A stretch of DNA of 64,000 nucleotides from Microbacterium sp. HD4P20 (GTDB lineage Bacteria; Actinomycetota; Actinomycetes; Actinomycetales; Microbacteriaceae), in assembly GCF_019449275.2 (NCBI RefSeq), contig NZ_JAHZQZ020000018.1:62001-126000 (forward strand), given 5' to 3'. Within the stretch, counting starts at the first letter, position 1; every line of letters starts with the position of its first letter. Under the pieces are notes generated by a model that was not told where the DNA came from, searched no databases, and was given only the letters and a program-made list of their open reading frames with translations. The translations under genes and the position numbers were made by a program. This document shows positions 63,193-64,000 of the stretch, piece by piece.

Positions 63193-64000
63193 ATGACGTC
63201 GCACCTGCCTCCTGAACTGCCGATAGATCCGTCGACTGAGCAGATCACCGCGTTCGGCTCGGCTCCCGCTGCCGCAGTCATCGCTGAATGCCTCCGTGTG
63301 CAACGTGAGGTGCCCGCGCGCTCCACCGCCGCCCGCATCTTCGGCCGCTCGCCGCTGTCCGATGAATCTCGCCCCTGGTACGTCGGCGCGCTCGGCGAAC
63401 TCGACGTGGCGCGCCGCTTGGAAATGCTCGGCCCTGACTGGACTGTGCTGCATGCGGTGCCGATCGGAACGAGAGGCAGCGATATCGACCATGTCATCGT
63501 TGGCAGTGCGGGCGTCTTCACGATCAACACGAAGTTTCATGAGGACGCGAAGGTCTGGGTCGGCAGCCGGCGGCTGCTTGTGAACGGCCAACGCAAGGAC
63601 CACCTTCGCAACGCGCGATACGAAGCCGACCGAGTTCGCAGACTCCTCACAACGGCGACCGGTGAAGACCTACCCGTCAGCGGGCTGGTCGTGATCGTAG
63701 GCGCGAAAGAGATCACCGTTCGCGAGCAACCGGCCGATGTCAGAGTTCTCCGCGCGACCGACCTCGTGCGTTGGCTACGTCGACAGAAGCGGCGCCTCGA
63801 GCCGGAGCAGATCGAGAAGATCGCGGCCATCATGAGTAGACGCGACACATGGACGGCCGCGGCGGCGCCACCCGACAACAGGCCAGAGTTCATTGCGCTT
63901 CAGCGCGAGGTGGTCGCAGCGAAGGGTGTGCGGATGCTGTGGGCTGCCGGTGCGCTCCTCGCCGTGATCGGAGTCGCGGCGCCTTGGGCATTCGACTTCT
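63193..64000 (+). CDS. NERD (nuclease-related) domain protein, 3' truncated by window end
   Basis: 269 codons are visible and the frame is open at the window edge. Residues about 60-150 form a NERD domain: WYVGALGELDVARRLEMLGPDWTVLHAVPIGTRGSDIDHVIVGSAGVFTINTKFHE, containing the E, D and T-K residues of a PD-(D/E)XK-like centre. A helix near 255-269 (MLWAAGALLAVIGVAAPWAF) starts just before the edge, so the protein is membrane-linked. Base composition is less GC-rich than its neighbours (several AGA, ATA and CTA codons), suggesting recent acquisition. Start ATG 63193. Confidence 0.85.
   Translation, partial: MTSHLPPELPIDPSTEQITAFGSAPAAAVIAECLRVQREVPARSTAARIFGRSPLSDESRPWYVGALGELDVARRLEMLGPDWTVLHAVPIGTRGSDIDHVIVGSAGVFTINTKFHEDAKVWVGSRRLLVNGQRKDHLRNARYEADRVRRLLTTATGEDLPVSGLVVIVGAKEITVREQPADVRVLRATDLVRWLRRQKRRLEPEQIEKIAAIMSRRDTWTAAAAPPDNRPEFIALQREVVAAKGVRMLWAAGALLAVIGVAAPWAFDF

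Noticed and set aside
58876-64000. Known defence system (restriction-modification, CBASS, Abi)
   Set aside because: Nuclease-like proteins are present, but no methyltransferase, cyclase, reverse transcriptase or paired toxin-antitoxin genes were recognised.

Overview
This is a high-GC (roughly 70%) actinobacterial chromosome segment, most probably from Microbacteriaceae and close to Microbacterium. The grounds are the gene content and order: a RegX3-type regulator, CarD, IspD-IspF, CysS and RlmB in a row; a DUF3263 and LytR_C pair ahead of a CIRCE-controlled groEL; an XPB helicase pair; a DUF3027 protein; SOS-boxed imuA-imuB-dnaE2; and many GTG/TTG starts with 1-4 nt stop/start overlaps. There are no rRNA genes, integrase, transposase or CRISPR array. 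One tRNA gene (Thr, TGT) is present.

Left part (1-26.8 kb) is housekeeping: transcription control (RegX3 fragment, CarD), isoprenoid precursors (IspDF), tRNA charging and rRNA modification (CysS, RlmB), an orphan MsiK-type sugar ABC ATPase, an exported thioredoxin-fold protein without its CxxC, nitroreductase plus MsrB, a VirR-like LytR_C protein, cold-shock proteins, GroEL under two CIRCE sites, a WXG100 protein, an OmpR-type two-component system and the XPB/Helicase_C_3 pair. Middle part (26.8-39 kb) holds SerC, a DUF559 nuclease flanked by twin palindromes, a DtxR-family regulator, an M23 peptidase with a long leader, a small ORF ending in a U-tract terminator before an HNH protein, and the mutagenic SOS cassette imuA-imuB-dnaE2.

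39-48.2 kb is a dense block of translationally coupled genes on both strands: a membrane protein, a sugar epimerase and an MTA phosphorylase; a membrane cytochrome b, a molybdopterin oxidoreductase and a membrane protein; a methyltransferase, a DUF2064 glycosyltransferase and a GT2 glycosyltransferase; then a two-component system. It looks like one exported glycoconjugate or redox locus. 48.2-58.8 kb holds a lactonase, SDR, regulators, small membrane proteins, a NarL/DesK two-component system and a multicopper oxidase. 58.8-64 kb looks accessory: a GNAT-S41 peptidase fusion, a zinc-ribbon plus PD-(D/E)XK protein, DinB, a Nudix-like protein and a NERD-domain protein cut by the window edge.

The most unusual signals are repeats rather than genes. 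(1) A nested palindrome sits in frame inside dnaE2, with a sibling between imuB and dnaE2. (2) Two copies of a 27-18-27 palindrome flank the DUF559 gene in the same orientation. (3) Two distant intergenic regions carry the same CATG-centred palindrome array with arms that differ by compensatory changes. (4) The word GGATGCC/GGCATCC is strongly over-used (about 78 by eye), often through rare codons and inside terminator stems.
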